From the NCBI RefSeq assembly GCF_000196015.1, contig NC_007973.1, forward strand, positions 1,984,001 through 2,048,000: 64,000 nucleotides of DNA, in the 5' to 3' direction. Below the pieces are notes generated by a model. The model ran no database searches. It saw only the letters and a program-made list of their open reading frames with translations, and was not told where the DNA came from. This stretch comes from Cupriavidus metallidurans CH34 (GTDB lineage: Bacteria > Pseudomonadota > Gammaproteobacteria > Burkholderiales > Burkholderiaceae). How positions within the stretch are numbered: position 1 is the first letter of the stretch; each line of letters starts with the position of its first letter. Made by a program: the position numbers and the translations under genes. Positions 17,049 to 25,401 of the stretch are shown one piece after another.

Positions 17049-17981
17049 CTATGCCGCTTGCACCTGGTAATGCTGCCTCGGGAAATGCACGTTGACGGCA
17101 CCCGCGCGCGGGTCTTGCCTGCGGATCGTGACCACATCGGCGGAAAGCGTCATGAGCACTCCGGCCACAGGATCCTTCGCGTAGTCAGTTGGCGTAACGG
17201 TCACCGCATCACCGGCGGCGAATCCGCTATCCGGCTGGATCGTCGTGTCATGCGCCAACGGATCATTGTGAAGTGCCTCGGCCAGCGCATCCTCAGCCGG
17301 TATCACGCGCACCTTGCCGTGTCCGTAGGCCTGCATGCGCGCATACCACTCCTTGACCAGCGGATAGGCATCGAGGATCGCGGCCAGTGCCGTGGCGCGG
17401 CGGATGAACCAGATGTTGTGGTACAGCGAGAAATCTGCCACTGACAGCATCGGGCCAGCCACATGGAGCACGCCGGCCGCGAACTGTTCCTGCAGCCGCT
17501 CGAAGGTCTCGTGCAGCATCGCGTCGGCTTCAGGCAGTGGCATACGTAGCGCATTGGTATCGCCACGCATGGCCTTTCGATCGGCGACGAAGGCCTTGAT
17601 CTGGTCCGGCGTCAGATGCGCGAGCATGGCCTGCACGCCAGCAGGCTGCATGGTGTAGGTGACCGACGCCGTAAACAACGCGCTGTCGAACCAGGCAGCC
17701 ATGACGCTGGACGCCGCCGCCTGGTCGGGCGGATACAGCGGCGGCAGCGGCGCCATCCGGTCCAGTACCTCGCAGATCAGCGCCGTATCGCAATAGATGT
17801 CGGCGCCGATCTGCATGACCGGCGTGCGCCGGTACCCGCCGGTCAGCGCGACCAGATCTGGTTTTGGCAGGATCGGTGGAATTTCCACCGCGCACCAGGA
17901 CAGATCCTTCGCGCCGAGCAGCAGGCGGATCTTTTCCGAGAAAGGCGACGTGGCGTACTGATGAAGAATGATGTCGGGCAT
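17049..17981 (-). CDS. Glutathione S-transferase family protein
   Basis: A 310-residue protein with an N-terminal thioredoxin-like GST domain (HQYATSPFSEKIRLLLG; the Ser in SPFS is in the usual catalytic region) and an all-helical C-terminal domain to about residue 220. About 85 more residues follow (after VIPAEDALAEAL), rich in beta-type sequence, a longer tail than an ordinary GST. This tail occurs in some beta-proteobacterial GSTs and is of unknown use. It is 18 bp downstream of the class II aldolase-like gene on the same strand. Confidence 0.87.
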   Translation of the reverse strand: MPDIILHQYATSPFSEKIRLLLGAKDLSWCAVEIPPILPKPDLVALTGGYRRTPVMQIGADIYCDTALICEVLDRMAPLPPLYPPDQAAASSVMAAWFDSALFTASVTYTMQPAGVQAMLAHLTPDQIKAFVADRKAMRGDTNALRMPLPEADAMLHETFERLQEQFAAGVLHVAGPMLSVADFSLYHNIWFIRRATALAAILDAYPLVKEWYARMQAYGHGKVRVIPAEDALAEALHNDPLAHDTTIQPDSGFAAGDAVTVTPTDYAKDPVAGVLMTLSADVVTIRRQDPRAGAVNVHFPRQHYQVQAA

Positions 17982-17999
17982 CCGCGCCTCCCGTTGGAA

Positions 18000-18833
18000 T
18001 CAGTCGAGCAGGTCCGGCTGCTCCTTCACGATGCGCGCATAGAGCGGCTGGAACTGGAACCACCCCGCCTGCGACGTACCAACGATCGAGTACGCCTGAC
18101 GTGCGGCGGCGTCGCTGATCGCCTTCGGCACGTCACCGGTACGCGCAGCCGCGGCCTCCGCCAGCAACTGCACCTGGCACGACCGCTCCATCGTGATGAA
18201 CCACCACGCGGCTTCGTCGACGGTCTTGCCGACGGTCAGGAGGCCGTGGTTCTGGAGGATCGCTGCCTTGTTGTCGCCTAGCGCGTTGGCAATACGCTGA
18301 CCTTCGTCGAGCTCCACCACCACGCCACCGAAATCGTCATACAGCGCGTGGTCGTTGTAGAAGGCGCAGACGTCCTGCGTCAGCGGATCGAGCTTGCGCC
18401 CGAGCGTCGACCACGCACGGCCAAAGGTACTGTGCGAGTGCGCGGCGGCCACGGCATCCGAGCGGGTCTGGTGCACGCGCGAGTGGATCGCGAATGCGGC
18501 GGCGTTGACCGGATAGTCGCCCTCCACCACGTTACCGTGGTGGTCGCAGCGGATCAGGTTCGACACCTTGACCTGGCTGAAATGCACGCCGAACGGATTG
18601 ACCCAGAAGGTATCGCCAAACTCGGGATCGCGCGCGGTGATATGGCCGGCCACGCCTTCGTCGAAACCGAACTTGGAGAACAACCGGAATGCTGCCGCCA
18701 GCCGCTGCTTGCGATGCAGGCGCTCCTCGGCCGGCGTGGCGAACTGGGGCGGGCGCGGCAGGTTGCGATAGCGGGCCTTGACCTCTTCCGAGAGACCGGC
18801 GCCGATCTCATCCTTGGCTTGCGGGGCATTCAT
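18000..18833 (-). CDS. Class II aldolase/adducin family protein
   Basis: A 277-residue protein with metal-ligand His residues in AAAHSHSTFGRAW and QNHGLLTVG, as expected for class II aldolases, and GVAGHITARDPEFGDTFWVNPFG at the N-terminal side. The C-terminal part resembles the subgroup often found beside acyl-CoA or aromatic degradation genes, where the substrate is not known. It lies between a GST gene and an NADP-dependent oxidoreductase gene on the same strand, consistent with one transcript. Confidence 0.88.
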   Translation of the reverse strand: MNAPQAKDEIGAGLSEEVKARYRNLPRPPQFATPAEERLHRKQRLAAAFRLFSKFGFDEGVAGHITARDPEFGDTFWVNPFGVHFSQVKVSNLIRCDHHGNVVEGDYPVNAAAFAIHSRVHQTRSDAVAAAHSHSTFGRAWSTLGRKLDPLTQDVCAFYNDHALYDDFGGVVVELDEGQRIANALGDNKAAILQNHGLLTVGKTVDEAAWWFITMERSCQVQLLAEAAAARTGDVPKAISDAAARQAYSIVGTSQAGWFQFQPLYARIVKEQPDLLD

Positions 18834-18899
18834 GGTTGTCTCCTGTGCTTTCTTTGTCTATTTGTCTATTTGCGGGGGTGTACTGCGTCGAAGGCGGCT

Positions 18900-19913
18900 T
18901 TATGCCAGCTTCACGAGCTGCTTGCCGAAGTTCTTGCCCTTGAGCAGCCCGATGAATGCCTCGGGTGCGCTGGCCAGACCTTCGGCAATGCTCTCGCGGA
19001 ACTTGATCTTGCCCTGCGCGACGTAAGTACCCAGTTCCCGCAGTGCCTGCGGCCAGAGTTCCATATGCTCGGACACGATAAAGCCCTCGATCTTCGCTCG
19101 CGCCACCAGAATCGCGCGCGGATTGCGAATCGGCATGTCCTGGCCGTCGTAGCCAGCGATCAGACCGCAAACCGCGATGCGCGCGAACGGGTTCAGGCGG
19201 GACAGCACGACGTCGAGGATGTCTCCACCAACGTTCTCGAAGTAGCCATCGATGCCATTCGGCGTGACCGCCTTGACCATCGCGTACAGTTCCTTCGCGT
19301 CCTTGGCCGCCTTGTAGTCCACGCAGGCATCGAAGCCAAGCTCGTTGACCACGTAGTCGCACTTTTCCTTGCCGCCGGCCACGCCCACCACGTAGCAGCC
19401 GGCCAGCTTGGCAAGCTGCCCCACCACGCTACCCACCGCGCCGGACGCCGCGCTGACGACAACCGTCTCGCCGGCCTTCGGCGCGATGATCTTGTTCAGG
19501 CCATACCAGGCCGTCACGCCGGGCATCCCCACCGAACCCAGATAGGCGGACAACGGAATGTGCGTGGTGTCGACCTTCTGCATCATGCCGCCGTCGCTCA
19601 CGCCAAGCTCCTGCCAGCCGAACATGCCGATGACCTTGTCACCGACGTTCCACTTGGGATTCTTGCTGGCGATAACCTCGCCGACGGTACCGCCGATCAT
19701 CACTTCATTGAGCGGCTGCGGATCCGCATACGACTTGCTATCGCTCATGCGCCCGCGCATGTACGGGTCGAGCGACAGGAAATGATTGCGCACCAGCACC
19801 TGGCCGTCGGCCAGTTCGGGGACCGGCAGTTCCTCGATACGGAAATTGTCGGGGGTGACCGCTGCTTCCGGGCGCGAAGCCAGGACGATGCGCTTGTACG
19901 TTTGCTTCGACAT
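18900..19913 (-). CDS. NADP-dependent oxidoreductase, zinc-independent MDR (leukotriene B4 dehydrogenase-like)
   Basis: A medium-chain reductase of 337 residues lacking the structural zinc cysteines. Family marks: LSLDPYMRGRM near 47-57, GMPGVTAWYGL near 130, and the cofactor loop AASGAVGSVVGQLAK near 150-165. Relatives such as CurA reduce enones or alkenals with NADPH. The ATG at 19913 (MSKQTYKRIV) is preceded by AGGAA; a longer frame upstream is not supported. It is in series with the thioesterase gene at 19969. Confidence 0.9.
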   Translation of the reverse strand: MSKQTYKRIVLASRPEAAVTPDNFRIEELPVPELADGQVLVRNHFLSLDPYMRGRMSDSKSYADPQPLNEVMIGGTVGEVIASKNPKWNVGDKVIGMFGWQELGVSDGGMMQKVDTTHIPLSAYLGSVGMPGVTAWYGLNKIIAPKAGETVVVSAASGAVGSVVGQLAKLAGCYVVGVAGGKEKCDYVVNELGFDACVDYKAAKDAKELYAMVKAVTPNGIDGYFENVGGDILDVVLSRLNPFARIAVCGLIAGYDGQDMPIRNPRAILVARAKIEGFIVSEHMELWPQALRELGTYVAQGKIKFRESIAEGLASAPEAFIGLLKGKNFGKQLVKLA

Positions 19914-19968
19914 GATCGGTTCCTTCGCTCGTTTGAGGTTAGAGAGGTATTGCGCTGGCGCGACGGGA

Positions 19969-20400
19969 TCAGCCGTCCGCGCCCGAATCGGCCGCGCCAG
20001 ATTCCCGCTTGGGTGGCACGCGCTTGATGTACTTGAACGTCCCTGATGCCTTGGCGACGATCTTGCCTTCCGCGTCGACAATCTCGCCCTCGCAGAACAC
20101 CATGGTCGAGGTGCGATGCACGGCCAGGCCGCGCGCGAACACCTTGCCGCGCCCGGGAGCCATGAAGCTCGTCTTCATTTCGATCGTGACCACGCCACGG
20201 CCTTCGGCATCCAACGAACGTCCGGCGATGGCCATCGCCACGTCGAGCAGGGTCATGGTCACACCACCGTGGGCCATGTCCCAGCTGTTCTGGTGGCGTT
20301 TCTGCAGGTCGAGTTCGATCTCGCTGCGGCCGTTCTCCATAAAATTGCAGAGTACGCCGAGATCAGCGAGGAATGGGATGGTGAGTTGGCGTTGCGTCAT
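19969..20400 (-). CDS. PaaI-family hotdog thioesterase
   Basis: A 143-residue hotdog-fold protein. The motif QNSWDMAHGGVTMTLLDVAMA contains the HGG turn typical of PaaI-type acyl-CoA thioesterases, with an acidic residue at the opposing active-site position (LLD). Start ATG 20400 (MTQRQLT) is chosen over a longer frame because AAGGA lies just upstream. It probably releases CoA from dead-end acyl-CoAs formed by the neighbouring degradation enzymes (inference). It is separated from the SDR gene at 20493 by a 30-bp perfect palindrome. Confidence 0.88.
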   Translation of the reverse strand: MTQRQLTIPFLADLGVLCNFMENGRSEIELDLQKRHQNSWDMAHGGVTMTLLDVAMAIAGRSLDAEGRGVVTIEMKTSFMAPGRGKVFARGLAVHRTSTMVFCEGEIVDAEGKIVAKASGTFKYIKRVPPKRESGAADSGADG

Positions 20401-20449
20401 ATCCTTGGGGGCAGTGAAAAACAGATTGCGCAATTATGCTCTTTGTCTC

Positions 20450-20479
20450 CTTCCCTTTCCCGCATGCGGGAAAGGGAAG
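20450..20479. repeat. 30-bp perfect palindrome, member of the dispersed repeat family
   Basis: Both 15-base halves are exact reverse complements (left half starts CTTCCCTTTCCC). It lies between two same-strand genes, 50 bp ahead of the thioesterase start and 13 bp after the SDR stop. It would form a very stable intercistronic hairpin with no poly-U tail. Confidence 0.92.
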
Positions 20480-20492
20480 CAGCCGCGCGTGA

Positions 20493-21275
20493 TCAGACTG
20501 CGCTGACGCCCCCATCTACCGCCAGGATCTGGCCGGTGATGTGCTTGCCGGCATCCGAGGCAAACAACAGTGCCGCGCCCTTCAGATCGTCGTCATCACC
20601 CAGGCGATGCAGCGGAACCCCTTCGCACATTTTGTCCACGCCCATGCGGTCCAGCGACCCCTGCGTCATCTTCGACGGGAAGAAGCCCGGAGCCAGCGCG
20701 TTGACGGTGATGTTGTGCTCGCCCCACTCGCCCGCCAGCGTGCGCGTGAAGTTGACCACGGCGCCCTTCGAAGTGTTGTAGGCAATGGTCTCCATCGAAC
20801 CCGGCGGGTTCCCGGCCAGGCCCGCGATCGACGCGACGTTGATAACCCGGCCACTGCGACGCGGAATCATCGACAGCTTGCCAATCCGCTGCGTCAGCAG
20901 GAACAGGCCACGGATGTTCAGGTTCATCACCTTGTCCCAGGCCTCGACCGGATGATCCTCGGCCGGCGCGCCCCAGGTGGCCCCGGCGTTGTTGACGAGG
21001 ATATCGACGTGTCCGAGCTTCGCCAGCGCCTCATCGGCCAGCCGGGCGATTTCGGCATCGCGCGAACCATCCGCGGCGATCCACTCCGCCGCAATGCCAC
21101 GCGACTTCAGGTGTTCCTGCGCGGTCTGGAGCTCATCGGCCTTGCGGGCCGACAGCACCACGCGGGCGCCCTGTTCACCAAGTGCTTCGGCAATCTGCAG
21201 CCCCAGGCCGCGCGATCCGCCAGTAATCAGCGCTGTACGGCCCTTGAGGTCGAACAATTGCTGGATGGTCCTCAT
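20493..21275 (-). CDS. Short-chain dehydrogenase (FabG-like SDR)
   Basis: A classical SDR of 260 residues: TGGSRGLGLQIAEAL at 18-32, VNNAGATWG near 92, catalytic AYNTSKGA near 162, and the C-terminal ITGQILAVDGG typical of FabG relatives. The substrate is probably a 3-hydroxyacyl-CoA or a gluconate-type alcohol; the acyl-CoA dehydrogenase gene upstream favours the former. It is in series with that gene, 90 bp downstream. Confidence 0.9.
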   Translation of the reverse strand: MRTIQQLFDLKGRTALITGGSRGLGLQIAEALGEQGARVVLSARKADELQTAQEHLKSRGIAAEWIAADGSRDAEIARLADEALAKLGHVDILVNNAGATWGAPAEDHPVEAWDKVMNLNIRGLFLLTQRIGKLSMIPRRSGRVINVASIAGLAGNPPGSMETIAYNTSKGAVVNFTRTLAGEWGEHNITVNALAPGFFPSKMTQGSLDRMGVDKMCEGVPLHRLGDDDDLKGAALLFASDAGKHITGQILAVDGGVSAV

Positions 21276-21366
21276 GTTGTCTCCCGTTTTATCCTTCTTC
21301 GCCGCTACACAAATGAAGCGAAGCGGCTCTGGCTAGACGCCAGAATTGCCTCTTGGCGGCTTGCGT

Positions 21367-23226
21367 TCAGAACCAGGCGTCCTGCATGTCAAGCGTCGTA
21401 CGATCGAGCGATGCAAGCAGCTCGAGTTGCGGGTACACCTTCGGCAACTCGAAGTTGAAGAAGAACGCCGCCGCAGCCAGCTTGCCGCGATAGAAATCGG
21501 CATCCTCGCCCTTGGCGTTCGACAGCGCGGCCTGCGCTACCAGCACCTGCTCAAGCCAGATCCACGCCATGACGACATGGCCGAATGCCTCCAGATATAC
21601 CGACGCGTTGGCCAGCGTGACATTCGAATCTCCGGCCGCCCACAGCGTGCGCGTGACCTCGGCCAGGCGCGCGGTCGCAGCGCCAAGCGCGCGGGCCTGC
21701 TCGCCCAGCGTCTTGTCACCCGTGGCCTGCGCCCGCTGGCAAGTGTCCTGCACGCGCTTGCCGAGCAACTGGAATGCGGCGCCGTCCTGCATCACCACCT
21801 TGCGGCCCAGCAGGTCCAGCCCCTGAATACCGTGCGTGCCTTCGTGGATCGGATTGAGGCGGTTGTCGCGATAGAACTGCTCGACGTTGTACTCGCGCGT
21901 GTAGCCGTAGCCACCATGCACCTGGATGGCCAGGCTATTGGCTTCCAGGCACCACTGCGACGGCCAGCTCTTGGCGATCGGCGTGAGGATATCCAACAGC
22001 AGCGACAGTTCGCATTGCCGCTCGGCCTCGCCGGCCGCCTTGGCCGCGTGCTCGTCGTCGACCAGCCGCGCGCAGTACAGGTTCAACGCCAGACCGCCTT
22101 CGACGTAGCTCTTTTGCGCCAGCAGCATCCGACGGACGTCGGCATGTTCGACCAGCTTGACCTGCGGGCTCGCCGGATCCTTGCCCTGCGGCCCCACCGG
22201 GCGGCCCTGCGGACGATTGCGCGCGTAGTCCAGCGCGTGGAGGTAACCGGTATAGCCAAGTGCCACGGCGCCGAGGCCAACGCCAATGCGCGCCTCGTTC
22301 ATCATGTGGAACATGCAGGCCAAGCCCTTGTGCGGCTCGCCGACCAGATAACCGATCGCACCCGCCTTGCCATTCGGGCGGTACTTCATGCCTTCGCCGA
22401 AGTTCAGCAGGCAGTTGGTGGTGCCTCGATAGCCCATCTTGTGGTTCAGGCCCGCCAGCACGACGTCGTTATGCTCGCCCAGCGAGCCATCCTCGTTGAC
22501 GAGGTACTTCGGCACGATGAACAGCGAGATACCCTTCACACCCGGGATCAGCTTGCCATCCGGGCCCGGGATCTTGGCCAGCACGAGGTGGACGATATTG
22601 TCCGAGAGCTCGTGCTCGCCCGCCGAGATCCACATCTTGTTGCCGCGCAGCCGATACTGCTGGCCCAACGGCGACTCGCCTTCGTAGTCGGCGCGGGTGG
22701 TGATGTCCGATAGCGACGAACCCGCCTGCGGTTCCGACAGGCACATCGTGCCAAAGAAGCGACCTTCCAGTTCGGGACGCACGAACGTATCGATCTGTGC
22801 CGGGGTGCCGTGCGTGAGCAGCAGGTTCGAGTTACCGATCGTCAGGAACGGGTACGAACTCGTGCCAACGTTGGCGGCCTTGAAGTAGGCGAACGCGGCC
22901 TTCTCCAGCGTGACGGGCAACTGCATGCCACCGTACTCATAGTCCTGGCCGGCGGCCATCAGGCCCGCATCGCAGAAGGCCTTCAGCGCGGTCTTGACTT
23001 CGGGGATGATCGTGACCGTCTCGCCATCGAAATGCGGCTCCTGGGCATCGCTTTTCTTGTTGTGCGGGGCGAACAGATCAGTGGCGATTTTCTCGCACGT
23101 ATCCAGCGCGGCGTCGAACGTCTCGCGCGAGTGATCGGAAAATCGGGGAATCTGTGTCAGTTCCTCGGCCTTCAGCCATTCGTACAGAACGAAGTTGAGG
23201 TCACGACGGGAAAGAATCAGCGACAT
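21367..23226 (-). CDS. Acyl-CoA dehydrogenase, large form with C-terminal extension
   Basis: A flavoprotein of 619 residues catalysing alpha,beta-dehydrogenation of acyl-CoA and passing electrons to ETF. It contains AMFTLTEPQAGSS-type (here MCLSEPQAGSSLSD) and flavin-site segments, FHMMNEARIGVGLGAVALGYTGYLHAL, and a GGYGYTREYNVEQFYRD motif; the catalytic Glu is expected near NPIHEGTHGIQ. The length and C-terminal helical extension place it in the FadE-like large subgroup common in pseudomonads and Burkholderiales, active on medium or long chains. Next to thiolase and FadB-like genes. Confidence 0.93.
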   Translation of the reverse strand: MSLILSRRDLNFVLYEWLKAEELTQIPRFSDHSRETFDAALDTCEKIATDLFAPHNKKSDAQEPHFDGETVTIIPEVKTALKAFCDAGLMAAGQDYEYGGMQLPVTLEKAAFAYFKAANVGTSSYPFLTIGNSNLLLTHGTPAQIDTFVRPELEGRFFGTMCLSEPQAGSSLSDITTRADYEGESPLGQQYRLRGNKMWISAGEHELSDNIVHLVLAKIPGPDGKLIPGVKGISLFIVPKYLVNEDGSLGEHNDVVLAGLNHKMGYRGTTNCLLNFGEGMKYRPNGKAGAIGYLVGEPHKGLACMFHMMNEARIGVGLGAVALGYTGYLHALDYARNRPQGRPVGPQGKDPASPQVKLVEHADVRRMLLAQKSYVEGGLALNLYCARLVDDEHAAKAAGEAERQCELSLLLDILTPIAKSWPSQWCLEANSLAIQVHGGYGYTREYNVEQFYRDNRLNPIHEGTHGIQGLDLLGRKVVMQDGAAFQLLGKRVQDTCQRAQATGDKTLGEQARALGAATARLAEVTRTLWAAGDSNVTLANASVYLEAFGHVVMAWIWLEQVLVAQAALSNAKGEDADFYRGKLAAAAFFFNFELPKVYPQLELLASLDRTTLDMQDAWF

Positions 23227-23279
23227 GGAATAGGAAGCTCCGGGCTGAAACGAAAGGCGGCTTGGCCTTCAGTATGCGG

Positions 23280-23420
23280 TGGGGGAAAAGCGCCCCTCTC
23301 CCGCCAAGCGGCAGAGGGGTTGGGGGAGCATGCGCTGCGGCGCGGCTTGCGACAGATCGCCGCCTGAACCGGAAAGCTCGCTCCCCCGCCCCTCTCCCAT
23401 TGCATGAGAGAGGGGGAACA
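23280..23420. repeat. Two-hairpin copy of the dispersed GGGAGAGGG repeat
   Basis: CCCCTCT (23293-23299) pairs with AGAGGGG (23313-23319), and CCCCTCTC (23389-23396) pairs with GAGAGGGG (23408-23415). The arrangement, two hairpins about 90 bp apart, closely mirrors the element at 8278-8395. It fills the gap between the thiolase stop (23441) and the acyl-CoA dehydrogenase start (23226). Confidence 0.85.
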
Positions 23421-23440
23421 CAGTGTGTGCCCGAGATGCC

Positions 23441-24619
23441 TTACAGCACTTCGAACAGGCCGGCGGCACCCTGACCACCGCCGATGCACATCGTCACCAC
23501 GACGTACTTGACGCCACGGCGCTTGCCTTCGATCAGCGCATGGCCGACCAGACGCGCGCCCGACACACCGTACGGGTGACCCACGGCGATCGCGCCGCCG
23601 TTGACGTTCAGGCGATCCATCGGGATGCCCAGCTTGTCGGCGCAGTACAGCACCTGCACGGCGAACGCTTCGTTCAGTTCCCACAGACCGATGTCGTCAA
23701 CCTTCAGGCCAGCCTTCTTCAGCAGCTTCGGCACCGCAAACACCGGGCCGATACCCATTTCGTCAGGCTCGCAACCCGCCACGGCAAAACCACGGAAGAC
23801 GCCCAACGGCTGCAGGCCCTTGGCGGCGGCCACGCGTGCGTTCATCACGACGGCTGCCGAGGCGCCATCCGAGAACTGCGAGGCATTGCCGGCGGTGATC
23901 ACGCCACCCGGCATGGCCGTGCGGATCTTCGACACGGCTTCCAGCGTGGTGTCGGCACGGATACCTTCGTCGGCGTCGATCGTGACTTCCTTCGTCATCA
24001 GCTGGCCGGTGGCCTTGTCGGCCACGCCTGCCAGCACCGTCATCGGCACGATTTCGTCCTTGAACTTGCCGGCTTCCAGGGCAGCGGCGGCACGCAGTTG
24101 GCTCTGCACGCCGTACTCGTCCTGGCGATCCTTACCGATGTTGTAGCGCTTGGCCACGTTCTCGGCGGTCTGCAGCATGCTCCAGTAGATTTCCGGCTTG
24201 TTCTTGTTCAGCCAGCTTTCCTGAATCATGTGGCGGTTCATGTCCTGCTGAACGCACGAGATCGACTCCACGCCGCCAGCGACGAAGATGTCGCCCTCAT
24301 CTGCGATCACGCGCTGCGCGGCCATGGCAATGGTCTGCAGGCCGGACGAGCAGAAACGGTTCACGGTGGCGCCTGGCACGGTCACCGGGCAACCAGCTCG
24401 CAGGGCGATCTGGCGCGCGATGTTGGCGCCGGTGGCGCCCTCGGGGTTGGCACAACCCATCAGCACGTCTTCCACTTCACCGGCTTCGATCTTCGCGCGG
24501 GCGATGGCGTGCTGTACGGCATGACCGCCCAGGGTCGCGCCGTGGGTCATGTTGAAAGCGCCCTTCCAGCTCTTGGCCAGCCCGGTGCGGGCGGTGGATA
24601 CGATGACTGCCTCGTTCAT
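23441..24619 (-). CDS. Acetyl-CoA acyltransferase (thiolase)
   Basis: Cleaves 3-ketoacyl-CoA with CoA, the last beta-oxidation step. The acyl-accepting Cys is at residue 90 (NRFCSSGLQ), with the base His in [16 protein letters not shown] and the second Cys in [13 protein letters not shown] near the C-terminus. The 392 residues are standard. By sequence it is nearer the degradative FadA/acetyl-CoA C-acyltransferase branch than the biosynthetic PhaA branch, and position beside the FadB-like fusion supports that. A ribosome binding site (AGGAGCAAC) precedes the ATG. Confidence 0.93.
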   Translation of the reverse strand: MNEAVIVSTARTGLAKSWKGAFNMTHGATLGGHAVQHAIARAKIEAGEVEDVLMGCANPEGATGANIARQIALRAGCPVTVPGATVNRFCSSGLQTIAMAAQRVIADEGDIFVAGGVESISCVQQDMNRHMIQESWLNKNKPEIYWSMLQTAENVAKRYNIGKDRQDEYGVQSQLRAAAALEAGKFKDEIVPMTVLAGVADKATGQLMTKEVTIDADEGIRADTTLEAVSKIRTAMPGGVITAGNASQFSDGASAAVVMNARVAAAKGLQPLGVFRGFAVAGCEPDEMGIGPVFAVPKLLKKAGLKVDDIGLWELNEAFAVQVLYCADKLGIPMDRLNVNGGAIAVGHPYGVSGARLVGHALIEGKRRGVKYVVVTMCIGGGQGAAGLFEVL

Positions 24620-24699
24620 GTGTTGCTCCTCGGTATCTTGGTGTCTCTTGCAAACTTGCGAGAAATATTCGGTGTGTTCGGCTTTCGTTGCGTGACGCT

Positions 24700-25365
24700 T
24701 CAGGACTCAGGGAGCCAGGGATTGTGCGTACCAGCACCAGACCGCAGTGCATCGGCAGTCGTACGACGAACACCGGCCGCAGCCAGTTCTCGCCATGCCC
24801 GGTCGAGCGATCCGTTCAGATCGATCGCGCGGCAGGCATCTTCCACGACCACCGCCTCGAAGCCCGCTGCGCGCGCATCGAGCGCGGTCCAGGCCACGCA
24901 GTAATCCGTTGCCAACCCGACGCAGACCACCCGGCGAACGCCCTGCTCGCGCAGGTAGCCAGCCAGTCCGGTCTTCGTCGCGCGGTCCGCCTCCATGAAC
25001 GCGCTGTAGCTGTCCACGTTGGCGTGGTGACCCTTGCGGATCACCATCCGCGCGTGCGGGATGCGCAGGTCTGCATGCAGCGCGGCGCCGGGCGTGCCCT
25101 GCACGCAGTGATCGGGCCACAGCACTTGCTCGCCATACGGCAACATCATGGTCTGGAACGGCGCGGTACCGACATGGCTCGTTGCGAAGGACACATGACC
25201 GGCGGGATGCCAGTCCTGCGTCAGCACCACGTGCTCGAATGCCGGCGCCAACCGGTTGATGATCGGCACGACTTCATCGCCGCGCGGCACGGCCAGCGCG
25301 CCCCCCGGCATGAAGTCGTTCTGCACATCGATCACCAGCAGGCAATCCTGCGCGCCATAGGCCAT
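24700..25365 (-). CDS. pncA: Nicotinamidase
   Basis: Hydrolyses nicotinamide to nicotinate for NAD salvage. The catalytic triad is visible: Asp13 (LVIDVQNDF), Lys111 (IRKGHH) and Cys156 (ATDYCVAWT); metal ligands lie in DWHPAGH (51-57). The length of 221 residues fits. It is placed between the thiolase (80 bp downstream) and the FadB-like gene (37 bp upstream) on the same strand, so it is probably co-transcribed with beta-oxidation genes. Confidence 0.94.
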   Translation of the reverse strand: MAYGAQDCLLVIDVQNDFMPGGALAVPRGDEVVPIINRLAPAFEHVVLTQDWHPAGHVSFATSHVGTAPFQTMMLPYGEQVLWPDHCVQGTPGAALHADLRIPHARMVIRKGHHANVDSYSAFMEADRATKTGLAGYLREQGVRRVVCVGLATDYCVAWTALDARAAGFEAVVVEDACRAIDLNGSLDRAWRELAAAGVRRTTADALRSGAGTHNPWLPES

Positions 25366-25401
25366 GATTCGCGTTATCCCTTTGCGTTCACGCGGTCGCG
25401 A

